Shown here: positions 42,110-54,100 of the stretch, piece after piece
Position numbering within the stretch: position 1 is the first letter of the stretch
Layout of the letters: each line of letters begins with the position of its first letter
Assembly (NCBI RefSeq): GCF_029784165.1
Contig: NC_073696.1
Coordinates: 157,866,223-157,930,222 of the forward strand
Direction: 5' to 3'
From: Wyeomyia smithii
Taxonomy: Eukaryota > Arthropoda > Insecta > Diptera > Culicidae
Length of the DNA stretch: 64,000 nucleotides
Program-made: the position numbers and the translations under genes
The notes under the pieces: model-generated
Told to the model about the DNA's origin: nothing
The model's database searches: none
What the model saw: only the letters and a program-made list of their open reading frames with translations

Positions 42110-42412
42110 CAAAACTTGTACGCATACCGACCCTGTGTGTTTTTACGGAAACTTTCCAAAACGCAATCTACATCAGCGCTTTTTCAAAAATTGATCCCAA
42201 CTCCAAGCCGTCATTTGCAAAACTACATAATTTCACGAAGCAGTAAAACACACTACGCAAACACAATGTTCGTCAGAGGTGTGATAAATTGGAATATGAT
42301 GCCTTCTACAATTGAACGCTCGACTTCGGAAGCAAGTTTCAAGAGGGGCTGCCTCTTGGAACTCTGGACAAACATAATTGTAAATTATTGTTAAAGTGAA
42401 TTAAAGTATTAT
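42110..42412 (+). pseudogene. 3' end of a non-LTR RT ORF, clade uncertain
   Basis: A 92-codon frame ending at 42394 shows THYANTMFVRGVINWNMMPS and EASFKRGCLLELW. This matches the conserved C-terminal pattern of CR1/L2-like and Jockey-like RTs (Y-A....F.R..WN.LP...S..SFKR.L). The 3' tail continues after the MITE insertion at 45080-45190 and ends in AAATAAATGAATGAAAA. The upstream RT is missing. Confidence 0.55.
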
Positions 42413-45079
42413 ACCCCGTTCACACTACACCGCATATCACCTGATATCAGGCGATTCGTGCTATCGAGGCAATATCACCATCCATATTACCTGATATCCC
42501 AAACAATCGAGCAATCAACGGATATCATCTCGGCTACTTGCTATCGCGGATATCATGTTCGAAAACGATAATAACCACATTTCCAGCAGTTGGCAACATG
42601 GCCAACAGACATTTGATGCAACCCTACAAATTTCGCAATTCGCGTTGCATGCGAGAAAAAAGTAAGGAAATTTTTGCTATTTTCATCCCGCACATTTTGA
42701 CAATTGCATATGAGAGTTCGCGTTGGTGCGAGCCAACTACAGGGGATAGTCAAAATAAGTAGGATAGGCAAAATTTTGATGAAATTTGAAATGCTATAGC
42801 TTTGCTAAACGTTATTCGATTTTAATAATTCGAACACCAATGAACTGGAAAATATTTGAAGTTTCATTTTCTGACCCTAGATCTGGCCTAGGTCAGAAGA
42901 AGTCCTCAGAGGAACCTTTAGTAGGGGACATTTACGTTTTTGCACCAAATATAGCGTGTTACACCTCTATCTTAAGAATTTTTATCAGGAATCTTTTAAA
43001 AGACAGATATCTGAATATAGGCTGCATTGGCCACTTCCGGAACGACCTGGAGGCCCCGAAGGAACCCGTAGTGGGAGAATTCACATTTCTGCATCAAAAT
43101 ATAGCATGCGACACCTCTATCTTCAGGATTTTTCATCAGGAATCATTCAAAAGACATATTTTTTTAAATACAGATTACGTTGGCCACTCCCGGAACGATC
43201 CAGATTCCCCGGAGGAACCCGGAATTGGGACATTTACATTTCTGCATCAAATAAAGCGTGCGACACTTCTACCTTCAAGACTTTTCATCAGGAACCATCC
43301 AAAAGACATATTTTTGAATACACTTTCGGGATGATCCGGATAACCCGTAGGAACCCGGAAATGGGGACATTTACATTATTGCATCAAATATAGCGTGCGA
43401 CACTTCTATCTTCAGGATTTTTCATCAGGAATCATACAAAAAAAATATTTTCAAATATAGGCTGCATTGGCCACTTCCGGAACAACCTGGATGCCTCGAA
43501 GGAACCCGTAGTGGGAGAATTCACATTTCTGCATCAAAATATAGCATGCGACACCTCTATCTTCAGGATTTTTCAACAGGAATCATCCAAAAGACATATT
43601 TTTTAAATACAGATTACGTTGACCACTCTCGGAACGATTCAGATGCCCCGGAGGAGTCCGGAATGGGGACATTTACATTTCCGCATCAAATAAAGCGTGC
43701 GACAGCTCTATCTCCAGGATTTTTCATCAGAAATCATCAAAAAGACATATTTTTGAATTCAGACTGCATTGGCCACTACCGGCACAATCTAAATACCCCG
43801 GAGGAGCCCTCATGAAAAATCTTGAAAAATCTTGCAGCTCTATGCGCACGCTTTATTTGATGCAGAAATGTAAATGTCCCCATTCCGGGTTCCTTCGGGC
43901 ATCCGGATCTTCCTTCGGGGCATCCAGGTTATTCCGGAAGTGGCCAATGCAGCCTATATTAGGAAATATTTTGTTTGTAAGATTCCTGATGAAAAATCCG
44001 GAAGATAGAAGTGTCTCACGCTTTATTTGATGCAATAATGTAAATGTCCCCATTTCCGGGTTCCTACGGGGTATCCGGATCATCCCGGGAGTGGCCAACG
44101 TAATATGTATTCAAAAAAATGTCTTCTTGATGGTTCCTGATGAAAAGTCTTGAGGGTAGAAGCGTCGCACGCTTTATTTGATGCAAAAATGTAAATGTCC
44201 CAATTCCGGGTTCCTCCGGGGAATCTGGATCGTTCCGGGAGTGGCCGAAGTAATCTGTATTTAAAAAAATATGTCTTTTGAATGATTCCTGATGAAAAAT
44301 TCTGAAGATAGAGGTGTCGCATGCTATATTTTGATGCAGAAATGTGAATTCTCCCACTACGGGTTCCTTCGGGGCCTCCAGGTCGTTCCGGAAGTGGCCA
44401 ATGCAGCCTATATTCAGATATATGTCTTTTAAAAGATTCCTGATAATAAATCCTGAAGATAGAGGTGTAACACGCTATATTTGGTGCAAAAACGTAAATG
44501 TCCCCTACTAAAGGTTCCTCTGAGGACTTCCGGATGAAAAATAGCCATTTCTCGATGAGTTCTTGGCCGATTCCGGATCTTGATGAACCGTTCGCTTCAG
44601 AAATGATTTTGTCATCTATGCCAATGATGCAAATGAGCATTTTTATCAGGTAACCCATTACCAAATCCATCCAAAAATTAGCAGGTTTGACATGCCTACC
44701 GGAACTCAGGAATATTTCCTATATCCGGTGACCTAGGCCAGATCTGGGGTCAGAAAATGGAACTTCAAAAGTTTTCCAGTTCATTAGTGTTCGAATTATT
44801 AAAATCGAATAACGTTTAGCAAAGCTATAGCATTTCAAATTTCATCAAAATTTTGCCTATCCTACTTATTTTGACTATCCCCTGTAGCTGATATCTCTAT
44901 CCTAGTCCCATTGCTATTGTTGTCTTGTTTTAGCTTTGACCTGTTATTTTTTTCTTCTCTTTTCAATTACCAAAGCAAATGTCAAATCATATCAGCTCAC
45001 TGTAGTGTGAACGCTCGGAGTGATATCCGATATCATCTGGCGTGATATCCGATATCCGGCGTAGTCTGAACAAGGCATT
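42413..45079. mobile_element. MITE with GTTCA(C/G)ACTAC ends, split by the foldback element
   Basis: The left end CCCCGTTCACACTACACCGC and the right end GGCGTAGTCTGAACAAGGC are inverted copies. Both arms are rich in GATATC/ATATCA motifs (42440-42550 and 45020-45060). Excluding the foldback insertion it is about 520 bp. It interrupts the 3' tail of the non-LTR remnant. No coding capacity. Confidence 0.6.
42740..44884. mobile_element. Foldback-type transposon of about 151-bp units, 2145 bp
   Basis: Flanked by TA (42738-42739, 44885-44886), with nearly perfect 155-bp terminal inverted repeats starting CAGGGGATAGTCAAAATAAG. Inside, six units in direct orientation (unit landmark GCGACACCTCTATCTTCAGG at about 42959, 43111, 43262, 43400, 43551 and 43702) meet five inverted units (about 43847 to 44490), so the whole element folds into a long hairpin with its turn near 43830. 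Unit types recur with about 440-bp spacing, a three-unit higher-order pattern. The long ORFs on both strands only reflect the 151-bp repeat. No transposase is present, so it would depend on an enzyme supplied in trans. Confidence 0.85.
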
Positions 45080-45190
45080 AGATTAGTTAAGCCATTGATA
45101 TGTATAAAACTTTTACAATACGAAGGTAGTAATTTAAAAGGTTTCACCTTACAATACCAGATAACTGTACTGAAATAAATGAATGAAAAA

Positions 45191-45604
45191 CTACTATGTA
45201 TTTTTCTAACAGTATTGAGAAGTCACCAGTTGTGATTGAGCACACATACTCATTATTTACTAGTATTTATCATAAATATCTAATCATAAATATCTATTTC
45301 TGCTTGAGAGGAACTGTAAGTAACAGCAGAACCGCTGCGCTAGCTCTTGTCCTGTAAACTAAGACAGTTGGCTGTGAAGTCTGTGTCGAGTTCCGAATCG
45401 GAGCGTAACACCAAGCCTCTGCTTCGGTTTAGAAAGATTTAGATTTTTTCTAAATTTTACGGAATTTTGTACAGTTTCGATAGAAATTAAAGAACAATTT
45501 CGTTTCGTTTCAATAACTCAAATTCGATTTCGATTTTATTTCGAATAATTTAGCGAGACCGAAATTGAGGGTCAATTTTGTTTCGTTTCGTTTCGACATA
45601 AAAA
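45191..45604. other. Non-coding, short repeat copy near its start
   Basis: 45210-45290 is the inverted partner of 9771-9838. The rest contains repeated TTTCGTTTCGTTTC-like runs (45500-45600) and no gene. Confidence 0.4.
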
Positions 45605-45712
45605 AAACCTAAATTAATCCTCCTAGCGGTCATACCCAGCCTTTCTCATTAAAACTTTTATTTGTAAAAATGGATTTACATGAACGCTTCAATCCAATAA
45701 ATGTACAGCGTG
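45605..45712. repeat. Dispersed repeat, inverted copy of 16409-16572
   Basis: AAATTAATCCTCCTAGCGGT through GAACGCTTCAATCCAATAAA; see the partner entry. Confidence 0.65.
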
Positions 45713-46919
45713 GCGACTACCGGGAAAAACCGGGAGAATCAGGGAATATCAGGGATTTAATTTTTCGATCAGGGAAATCAGGGAATATCAGGAAATTTGA
45801 AAAGTCATCAGGGAAAATCTCAAAGGCTTGGGATTTTTATACAAAGTATGTTCTGAATTGAATTTATTTCAAAGCATTCGATGTGGACGCTCACCAGCAA
45901 CCCTACAACAACACTCAATAATAATTAGGTTACTTAATTTGCTTTTTCCGACGCGAAAACGAAAGTACCAATCAATTCCAAATGAGTTCAAAATATGCAA
46001 AAAATAATCGATTATTTGTTAATTGACTGAAACTGTGTACTCGTATTTGGTTCAGCAAACTAAGTATTTGTGCTTGGGAGAAGAATTTCCTGAAAAGTAA
46101 AATTCAAGAAGACGCATCCATTTTAGCATAGGCTTTATTTTACCCTATTCCCGCGGAGTGATAGGGTTTTTTCCTCGGTAAATGACCTTCAAACTCTTCT
46201 TCAGCAACCACATGCACAATTTGCACAAACTTAAATTTCTGATCTGAATTCCAAAAATTTCAAGTATATTTGTTAAACTGCAATCACAGTTCAAATTTCA
46301 GTTGAATTCCCGCGGGGAATGCACGGGAACTTTTTGTTGTACAGTAAAACTTTCTGAGAATTAATTGCAAGGAACTGATGATGTACCTTGTACAGGGCTC
46401 GTAACGGTTAGAAAATGCGACAGTAGTGACTTCAGTGACCAAAATATCAAGAAAAAGTTACTTTAAAATTTTCGAAAAGTATCCAAATAAGTACATACTA
46501 ACAGGTCATTCAGTAAGGCGCGCATTTTATGCTAATTACTATTTTTTTTCGCAAAAACCACTGGTTAGACGAGATTTTTTTCCAGTTTCTTGCACTTCAT
46601 CATTATCACGTTTACCATTCCTTCAGAACTTTTGACACACCTTCTAACATCGCTTGTACAAGCTTCACTATCGCTATTCATATTGACAAAAGATCAAAGA
46701 CTTGCTCAATAGTTTGAATGTGTTCATAACTTGGAATATAGTGAGTCCATTTAAAGACGAAGTTCCACGTTGATCTTTCGAACTAAATTTCTATTTTTAA
46801 CAACGGCTTTTACCCGTTAACACATAAGTTCCATTAAGCAAACAGTATGTGCAGTAGGGAAAGCGAAAAATAAGCGAACTGGAAATATGATCACACGTTG
46901 ATGTTATCAAATTTCTATT
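45713..46919. other. Unassigned; ACCGGGAAAAACCGGGA-type repeat end
   Basis: Bases 45706-45800 begin GTGGCGACTACCGGGAAAAA with several AATCAGGGAAT repeats. This resembles a hAT-like transposon end and similar CCGGGAAAAACCGGGA at about 62840, and CAGGGTGGCCACTC at 47103. A matching partner end with a target duplication was not found. The rest is AT-rich without a recognisable gene. Confidence 0.35.
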
Positions 46920-46924
46920 AATTG

Positions 46925-47050
46925 GATTTAATTGGAACTAGCTTAAATGAGATTAAATCTATCATTAAAAATTTCAAAAATACAAAAGCACCTGGTGACA
47001 TTTTAATTAAAGTTCTTCTTGAGAAACTCTCAGAAATTGTTTCAATATGA
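46925..47050 (+). pseudogene. Jockey-like RT fragment
   Basis: A 130-bp remnant reading EIKSIIKNFKNTKAPGDILI, then KVLLEKLSEI, in plus orientation. This is the conserved N-terminal RT block (I-x-x-L-K-N-x-K-A-P-G) of Jockey-clade ORF2. It has no open continuation on either side. Confidence 0.6.
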
Positions 47051-47824
47051 ATATTTAGTCAAATTATGGAAAAATGCCAAAAATACTCCAATTTTAAAGC
47101 CGCAGGGTGGCCACTCATTTTACATTTTCGAGTTCCCGCATTTTTCCCGACTTTTTCCCGCATGATTGCAAGAAATTCCCGATTGTCAAAAACGGTAACT
47201 AGGTTATGATCTATCGACGGTTGAACCTTAAATTGGAAGTAATAGCGCATATCAGTTTTACCGAATTTGCTAGGGACATTCTACACAAACAGTTGATTAG
47301 TTACATAAAATGCATCTTTTGCCTTTCCACAGGGTAAATATAATTTTCGCGATTTTCTTTAAATTTGCAAACCTTCCATTAGGCAATCAATAATCGAGTT
47401 AGCTATTTTGTGCTGTCTGTCTTCTTAAAATATGATATAAGCACCGTTAGGGGAACAACAACAAACAAAACACTTTGCGTACAATTTTTTCCCGTTGTTC
47501 AAATCATCGGAAATAGTCATGGGAAGTTAAGGGTGAACATAAAACTACTTAACCTAAAAGTAAAAAAAATATTGGATTTGGATGGATTTGCGTTTTTTTC
47601 TCAAAATAAAGATAATGTTATTTTACGTTCAGGAAAAACACTGCGATTTAACTGTATTTCGTTTGTCACGCGTTACATAGATTCAAAACTTTTCGAAAGT
47701 GAATTCACAACTTTTTCAGCATTTTGATTCGCTAGTCCATCAAAGTTGCATCTCTCTGGACATCTGCCAACATCTTCAACATGTTTGCATTCAGCACTCA
47801 AAATGGTCAAGCTGATAAAAAAAA
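47051..47824. other. Unassigned sequence
   Basis: A possible hAT-like end (CAGGGTGGCCACTCATTTTA, 47103) and a 105-aa plus-strand ORF (47410-47727) that I do not recognise and that has no supporting context. An A tract at 47817-47824 is the R3 target site. Confidence 0.3.
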
Positions 47825-49633
47825 GTTGAAGAGGTTGTTTATAAGACACGACCGCAGAGTTAACGTAGAATACGACAGCCTGTCTTATGTTAATGTATGT
47901 CTTGGAATAAGTTTGGGAATACACTCAATTGGGGTTAATTAATTTAATGGTCTCTCTTCTCCAGATGACGTTTACCTCTATAGCCGACACCGGTAACGAC
48001 AATGAACAACAACAGAAGCTATGTGCAGCTATGCGGTTTCACTTGCTGTCGTATCCAAAACAAGAATGTAATTGAATTGTTTTGAGGCTGTCTTTCGTAT
48101 CAAGTTGCACAAAGATATCTTAATTTAGGCAGTGGCTACGAAGAGGCTATATACGAGGGCAAATAGTGCATTCTCCATCTATAGTATAACAGTTCAAATA
48201 ACAATTTTCTGCATTTTACGATAGCGTAGATAATTTTACAATTGATTGCTGCAAATAGTAAGACTTGAGCGAAAAATTTTGTGATTCAGGCTCATTAGCT
48301 CGAAAATTCTTCAGATAAACTTTGAGGCTTAGTTGAAGTCAGAAAAGGTTAATTGTGTTGGTTAATGCCATTTATTTACAACTGAATAATTTTTCTCAAC
48401 ATGGCAAATTTTCTATTTCGTTCTGAATGATTTACAGTGATAATTAAATCCAACATGAGGTAATTTATTTGCAGTTATATATAAAAATTTTGATCGCTAT
48501 ACTACTAGCCACACACGCTATATAGCAAGCCGCACACGCTAGACATGTACACGCTATATAGCAAACCACGCACCTATATAGCGTGCCACATACGCTATAA
48601 ACATGCACACACGCGCTACAGACATGCATACACGCTATAAACATACACACACGCTATACAGCTAGCCACGCACGCTATATAGCAAGCCACACACGCTATA
48701 TAGCAAGCCACACAAGCTACATAGTAAACCACGCACGCTAGCCACACACGCTATATCTAGAGAAACATTTGGAAAGTTCCTATCTGCTTTGATCGACTTT
48801 TTGATCGATCACTTTCATTCATCACCACAACTTACTAAACACTTTTTATGCCACGTTTTTCTCACGAATTGGTAGTGGAGGGATCACCCTAGCCTTCTGA
48901 ACGGAAGCCACGCTGGGGAAAGTTACGAAAGCTGAACCATTACCAAAACAAAAAGATGCTCCGGAAAAACGATAAAAGCAGATAGGACCTTTTAAAATGT
49001 TTATCTAGATATAGCACACACCCTATATATACATACGCTGAATGATGGTGGCTCCTCAAACCACCTGGCGGGGCGAGTCTGTTTCAATTTCGGGTTGTAT
49101 TCACCCAACGATATCTGAATTGAATTACCGCTGGTGGGGTCAAACTCAGATCGAAGGGAAGCCGAACTGAAAGAGGTAGGAACTGCAGCTAACCACTACC
49201 ACCGCCGCTGTTGCCCGCTGCTGATCCACGCTGCCTTCGCCTACTGCCATCGGTGTTGATGTCTGCTGCTACTGCCTGCTGCTAGTAAACTGATTTGCTT
49301 GAGGAGAAACAAGCTCTTATATAGCCCAAAGAGTGCATTCCCGGCTAACTAGGTACTCCATTCTGCCGTCTTTTTTAGGGAAAGGCAGCAAGCGACCAAT
49401 CAAAAGTCGACATTTGTAATTCGACAATGTTCAACAATTTTCAATAGTACAATAGTTTAAACAATCGGACTACAATTTGCTGCATTTGAACGGGTGCTCA
49501 AATGATTTTCCAATCGATTGCTGCAAAAATGACAGAAATCGGTTGGAAACTGACTGAGTTTAAAACGTTTGAAATTGGCCAATTTTCGTGACGTTCTCGA
49601 TGTTTTCGGTTTTGGTAAGACGTAATCTACGTC
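47825..49633 (-). mobile_element. R-family element R3, intact copy
   Basis: 1.8 kb, inverted relative to R1 and R2, flanked by A tracts (8 A before, 5 A after). Read on the minus strand it starts GACGTAGATTACGTC at 49633 and runs through the promoter-like block (GATTGGTCGCTTGCTGCC, TATA GGGCTATATAAGAGC near 49315-49330), a CAG-rich leader and a minisatellite (48490-48765). A second diverged promoter-like block follows (CCTCGTATATAGCC near 48150). It ends GTCGTATTCTACGTTAACTC plus GCGGTCGTGTCTTATAAAC at 47825. It is the only uninterrupted member here, so it defines the family. No ORF above 83 aa. Confidence 0.7.
48490..48765. repeat. Minisatellite within R3
   Basis: Units around CACACGCTATATAGCAAGCC and ACGCTATAAACATGCACAC, 18-32 bp long; the reverse complement of the R2 array at 32075-32290. 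Confidence 0.85.
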
Positions 49634-50469
49634 AAAAATGATATTGGGGACTAACATTTCAAAATAAGTGATTTCGAAATTTAAAAAAATAACAGACAAA
49701 AGATCTTAAATTATTATTTTTCAAATTAAAAGTCTTTTACTGCACGAACATGTTTTGCAGAAACCGTTGAAAAGGAAACAAATTTATTTTTAATTTCTTT
49801 TAAACTTCAAGAAAAAAAAATGTTTCTTGAAATTTTCCCAAATCCTTTTTATTAGGATTTTTTCTAAAGAATTTTTAGTTTTTATTTCTCCATGATCATC
49901 AATGGTCAGTTTACATTATGCAGCTTATAAAAATATAATATTTTTCAAAAATCAGCTCTTTGAAATGTTTAATTTTGAATATAAAATTTGAAAACACCGC
50001 ACCAGTCAAACAAATCGTTCTGGTTTCGAAAAAAAAAACTTCAGAAATTTTAACTTCTTCCGTGTTCAAATAATCAACGTTGTAACATTTGGCAACTAAG
50101 CTTTTTGAGATCTTCAATCAATTTTTTAAATAGAACTACCATCTACAGCTTTGCCGGAAACATTACACCAATCAACCTAATTATTTTGGCTTTTAGAATA
50201 TTCAAAGTATTTTTCTCATGTTAACTTTAACTAACTATATGTGTGTGTGTGAAGGTAAACATATTGATTTGCTATTGTTTCACTCAGTGCTAATTTGCTT
50301 TTTTTTACGTTTTTTTCCGGATTTTTCATCACTGATTAATATTCTTCTGACGTATAATCCACCGTTACATCCGAGTTGTGTGAAGTACAACGTGTCCGAC
50401 GATTTTTAGCGATAAATTACCAAAAACAGCATTTGCTTTTCTGTTGCCCAGCGAACGTGTAAAATTACA
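49634..50469. other. AT-rich flank and probable CR1 leader
   Basis: No gene is recognised at 49634-50150. The part next to ORF1 (roughly 50200-50469) is probably the leader of the CR1-clade element, but its 5' end cannot be fixed without another copy. Confidence 0.35.
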
Positions 50470-51176
50470 ATGGAGTCGGTTTGTTGTGCTTGCGCCCGTG
50501 GTTTAGAAAAGGAAGATGAAGTTGTTTGTAGCGGCTTTTGCAAATCTTCGTTCCACTTGAAGTGTGCTCATTTGACGGCAGAGACCAGGGATGCTGTAGC
50601 TAACTGTTCACAGCTGTTCTGGATGTGCAGAGCTTGTACTAAAATGATGGCAAACGCTTGTTTTCGTCAAGCCATTTCGTCCACAAACAGTGCAGTGCAG
50701 TTTATGGTTGATGAACAAAACAAAGTGCTTGATGAAATTAGAAAAGAAATTAGAACACTACCAAAATCAACACGATACTTCAGCGAACGCCTTTACCAAC
50801 TACACCACGAATTCCCAGATCACAACAAACACTAAATCTAAGGAAAAGACCACGTCTGTTGATTCCCGATGAACCTCCGCAACGTGAGATTGTTTCCGAA
50901 GGGACAAAAGATGTAGAACCAGATGATGCAATACCGTTAGCTGCTGCTCAAAAAGAACAACTGTTTTGGCTATATCTGTCCGGCTTCGATCCTCAGGCGA
51001 CAGTACAACAAGTTGATAAACTCGTCCGTAGCAATTTGAAAACTGATAAAGCAGTGCAAGTTGTGAAGCTTGTTCCCAGAGGGAAAACACTCGATGAGCT
51101 TACCTTTGTTTCCTTCAAAGCTGGTATCGATATGCGACTAAAGGAACTAAAAAGCAATTATATTCCGGCAATTTGA
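50470..51176 (+). pseudogene. CR1-clade ORF1 with PHD-type finger, one frameshift
   Basis: Start MESVCCACARGLEKEDEVV at 50470. A PHD-like zinc finger lies at residues 5-60 (CCACARG, VVCSGFCKSSFHLKCAHL, FWMCRACTK), the hallmark of ORF1 in several CR1-clade elements, and a coiled region follows. A single shift near 50790-50810 moves the frame to RPRLLIPDEPPQREIVSEG and then to an RRM-like fold (FWLYLSGFDPQATVQQVDK, ELTFVSFKAGID) that ends at 51176. It would bind element RNA or chromatin. Apart from the shift the frame is complete. Confidence 0.75.
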
Positions 51177-54100
51177 TTTCCAGCATACTGCTACTCGCAC
51201 TTCCTTTCGCTTCCTCCCCACACCAGCTAGTAATCAATCGTAATGAGCCTGCTTTTTTATTAACTGAAAATCACCACACGAATTCCTCTGCTGATAATAA
51301 CGAACGCACAAATTTAACACCTCCCCGCCGCGCACCCGTCCCGATCGCAAACGGACACGATCAAATTTTACCTTCCAACGATGTTCGCTCATTCACTTGC
51401 TACCAACAAAACGTACTTGGCCTTCGCACAAAAACGAATAGTTTGATGTTAGCCCTGTCTCAATGCGAATATGACGTCATCGCCCTCACAGAAACCTGGT
51501 TGAACAACGATATTCTGGATTCTGAGCTTACACACAACTATACTATTCACCGCTGCGACAGAAATGCCCGGACTAGCCGGCACAAACGAGGCGGCGGTGT
51601 TCTTATTGCTGTGAGAAATGAACTTCGTAGTGCTGCAGTCCACATTGCAGACAGTGATGAATTGGAGCAAATTGTTGTTCGAGTCTTGCTACCGAATTTC
51701 GAATTGTTTGTTTGCTGTATTTATCTTCCGCCCAACAGTAATCCGTTGCTATATACTCAACATGCAGAATGTGTGCAAAAGCTAACGAAGCTTGCTGGCG
51801 AACGCAACGTAATTCTGGTAGTGGGTGATTATAACCTACCGCATTTATGTTGGACGCAGGATGATAATTTAAAATGTATGCTGCCAATAAATGCTTCTAC
51901 TGAACAGGAAATTGCCTTGGTCGAGTCCGTCCTGTCGAATGGGTTGTATCAAATAAATAATGTTACAAATTTCAACGGTAGGCTTCTTGATTTAGCATTT
52001 GTGAGTGATAACAGTTGCGTGGAAATATTAGAGCCAGCCTTACCATTACTGAAAGTCGATCAACACCACTATCCTTTTGTGATAATATTCGATATTGCGG
52101 AAGAGAAGACAACTTCTAATGTTGAATCACTTGATTTCGATTTTTCTCGCTGCGATTTTGAATCACTAAACACATGTTTTGCCAATGTTGACTGGGAGGA
52201 GATTCTGGTTGGTTGCAGTTTAGATGAGGCTGTGCAACATTTGAACGAGCAGTTGTTGACTATACTGCGCGATGTCGTTCCTCTTAGGCGGGCTAGTGGA
52301 CTACGGGCCAAACGTCAACCTTGGTGGAATAACGAGCTGCAACGGTCACGCAACCGTATTCGCAAAGTGAGAAAACGTTTTTTCAGGATGAGAAATGAGC
52401 AACACAAAGCTGATCTGCGTGTCATTCAGAGCGAATATAACTCACTGCATGCACATTGCTTTAGGTGCTACATTCATCGTATGGAGGACAACTTCAAGCA
52501 GGATCCAAAATCGTTTTGGACTTTTGTGAAAAACCGCAAACAGCTTTCTGGAGTTCCCGAACGTGTCACTTACAACGACAACGTGGCTGAATCAACGCTC
52601 GAGTCAGCAAACCTATTCTCATCCTTTTTTCGGAGTATGCAAAGTAATAACCGACCACCTTCGTCTGAAGCGTATCTGAATAGTTTGCCGCAGTTCGACT
52701 TAGGTTTGGCACCTTTCAACTTTTCGCTTCGTGATGTGATGATGCAACTTCAATCTATCGATGGTTCCAAAGGCGCTGGTCCTGACTGTCTACCACCTAT
52801 CTTCTTCAAAAACTGTGCGGAGTCGCTTGCATTGCCTGCAAGGATCATTTTCAACAGATCAATATCAGAGGGAAGCTTTCCCAGCGCATGGAAATCAGCG
52901 GCAATTGTTCCCGTTCATAAAGCAGGTAGTATTCACGACGTTAAAAATTATCGGGCTATTTCCATACTGAGCTGCTTACCGAAAGTGTTCGAAAGCCTGG
53001 TTCACGATTCGCTCTACCCAAAAGTTCACCACATTATTTCCGAATGGCAGCATGGCTTTGTCAAAAAACGATCGACGACTACTAACCTGATGGCATATGT
53101 TTCGTTGCTTATTAGCGCATTGGATAAGCGCCAACAAGTCGATGCTATTTACGTTGACTTTGCCAAAGCGTTCGATAAAGTGCCCCACCTTCTGCTGGTA
53201 ACAACGCTACGAAAAATGGGTCTGCCGGACTGGCTCACGAAGTGGATATCGTCGTACCTCAACGAGCGCAGCGCATACGTACGTATCGGTGGAACGTGTT
53301 CTTTGCCGTTTACGTTACACTCGGGTGTGCCTCAAGGAAGCCACCTTGGACCTCTGTTGTTCATTCTTTTTGTGAACGACTTATGTTCAACCATACAATC
53401 TCCCAAATACATGTTTGCCGATGATCTCAAATTTTTTCGAGTAGTTACATCTGCTCTTGACTGCTGTGCTATTCAAGCTGATATCGACACCTTGTTAAGC
53501 TGGTGCACTCTTAATGGAATGGAAGTAAACGTGCGAAAGTGTAATGTGGTTTCGTTCTGCAGAAAAAGGCATGTCATGATGTACGACTACAGGATGTCAC
53601 AAGCCAGTAACAACCGAGTCAATACTGTGAAGGATTTAGGCATTCTTCTTGATGCCAAGTTAAGTTTTGCTCAGCATATTTCAGCTACAACCGCAAAGGC
53701 CTATGCTGTACTTGGGTTCATCAAGAGAAACACGCAACAATTCAACGATATATACTGTCTGAAATCACTGTTCAGTGCTCTTGTGCGCAGCATTCTGGAG
53801 TATGGGGCGATTGTGTGGGCACCTTATCATGCTGTACATATCAACCGAATTGAACGTATTCAGCGTCAGTTTCTTCGACTCGCTTTACGTATGCTGCCGT
53901 GGAATGATCCAGTACGACTGCCACGCTATGAACATCGTTGCTCTCTTATACAACTACAAACTCTAACAAGTAGGAGGACCATGCTTCAACGTCTCTTCGT
54001 TTTCGACCTGTTAGAAAACAACTTAGACAGCCCAGAACTGCTCAGTAAATTTCAGTTCAACGCACCACAAAGGCTTACTCGACGAAGCGATTTTTTCCGG

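Noticed and set aside
42786..44670. Long ORFs (up to 196 aa) on both strands in the foldback element
   Set aside because: They are periodic translations of the 151-bp repeat, appear in both arms and on both strands, and resemble no protein.
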